Positions 63,807 through 64,000 of a stretch of 64,000 nt of DNA are shown in pieces. Location: assembly GCF_020521235.1 (NCBI RefSeq), contig NZ_BLAY01000034.1, forward strand, positions 1-64,000. Direction: 5' to 3'. Under the pieces are notes generated by a model. That model worked only from the letters and a program-made list of their open reading frames with translations. It did not search any database and had not been told where the DNA came from. Made by a program: the position numbers and the translations under genes. The DNA is from Microseira wollei NIES-4236 (GTDB lineage: Bacteria; Cyanobacteriota; Cyanobacteriia; Cyanobacteriales; Aerosakkonemataceae). The stretch's first letter is position 1. Every line of letters starts with the position of its first letter.

Positions 63807-63864
63807 GGGGCACGGCAGAGAAAAGCTTTTCTGGTCAAGAAAAGCTTTTCTCTGCTGTGCCCCG
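63807..63864. repeat. Long perfect-arm hairpin
   Basis: 26-bp arms (63807-63832 and 63839-63864) with one mismatch and a 6-base loop. Each arm contains AGAAAAGCTTTTCT, itself a palindrome, giving nested symmetry. It lies about 30 bases before the next gene's start. Confidence 0.9.
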
Positions 63865-63897
63865 ACAACGAATACCGATCTGAAGAGGAGCAGGTAA

Positions 63898-64000
63898 TGC
63901 AGGAATCCTCAAAGAAAAGTAGATTAAGAATCCAACTCATTACCAAAGCAGCCCTGAGGCGACTGGCTGTGCTTTTTGCCATCTTGCTAGGGCTGATTAT
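63898..64000 (+). CDS. Start of an unidentified membrane protein (partial)
   Basis: ATG 63898 follows AGAGGAG at 6 bases. The frame has 34 residues to the window edge: a basic, polar start (QESSKKSRLRIQ) and then a hydrophobic stretch, LAVLFAILLGLI, that looks like a transmembrane helix. It could be a membrane-anchored regulator. The family cannot be told from this much. Confidence 0.6.

Overview
The window comes from a cyanobacterium, most likely a filamentous Oscillatoriales-type genome (Microcoleus/Oscillatoria/Kamptonema-like). The genus is an inference. The evidence is frequent GCGATCGC (HIP1) sites, a cytochrome b6f Rieske protein, a group 2 sigma-70 factor, PEP-CTERM-like secreted proteins, TTAGCAA-type heptanucleotide runs and many dispersed palindromic repeats. 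No rRNA, tRNA or CRISPR array was recognised.

Layout. 1-7.3 kb: end of an unknown gene, a P-type cation ATPase with an in-frame 24-residue tandem repeat, a divergent S-adenosylmethionine synthetase, a DUF5132 protein, and an MgtE-type Mg2+ channel split in two by a small inverted-repeat element. 7.3-24 kb: pstB with Pho boxes, a WD40 protein, CBS, thioredoxin-like, response-regulator, fasciclin, GST and stress-membrane proteins, then a secreted phosphate-ester cluster (phytase-like protein, two tandem glycerophosphodiesterases) and a PQQ sugar dehydrogenase. 24-33.7 kb: a frameshifted FAD oxidoreductase, HerA-like ATPase, group 2 sigma factor, cobalamin adenosyltransferase, a macro-domain gene broken by a MITE, and a decayed ISL3 element.

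33.7-48.3 kb is a sulfur island. It holds hdrA/hdrB/hdrC-like genes, a SAM methyltransferase, an alternative b6f Rieske protein, a SulP permease, a YeeE/YedE pair and a type II-like sulfide:quinone reductase on the minus strand. With them are a persulfide dioxygenase gene interrupted by a TnpB element, an ArsR-type regulator with four cysteines, and a second SQR-like gene carrying an in-frame stop. A shared AT-rich motif lies in front of arsR, sqr and hdrC. The likely job is sulfide oxidation feeding electrons to plastoquinone, with handling of the sulfur product. Several parts are broken, so the pathway may be decaying.

49.1-55.3 kb is a conflict-type island and the best candidate for an undescribed system. 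A SesB/PGAP1-like alpha/beta hydrolase ends in a ~25-residue motif that recurs near the N-terminus of the next gene, a P-loop/HEAT-like protein. An SPFH-like coiled-coil protein and a membrane protein follow in the same tight operon, with a HEPN/MNT toxin-antitoxin pair behind. 55.5-64 kb carries a deoxyhypusine-synthase-like gene, a DUF4926 protein, bioF, BON and glycine-zipper stress proteins, a degenerate histidine kinase and the start of one more gene.

The window is saturated with small non-autonomous inverted-repeat elements of at least six families. Target duplications can be read directly for five: A (5 bp, TANTA), B (3 bp, TNA), C (2 bp, TA), D (5 bp) and G (TA, less certain). Some are nested, and some interrupt genes or supply their stop or start codons.
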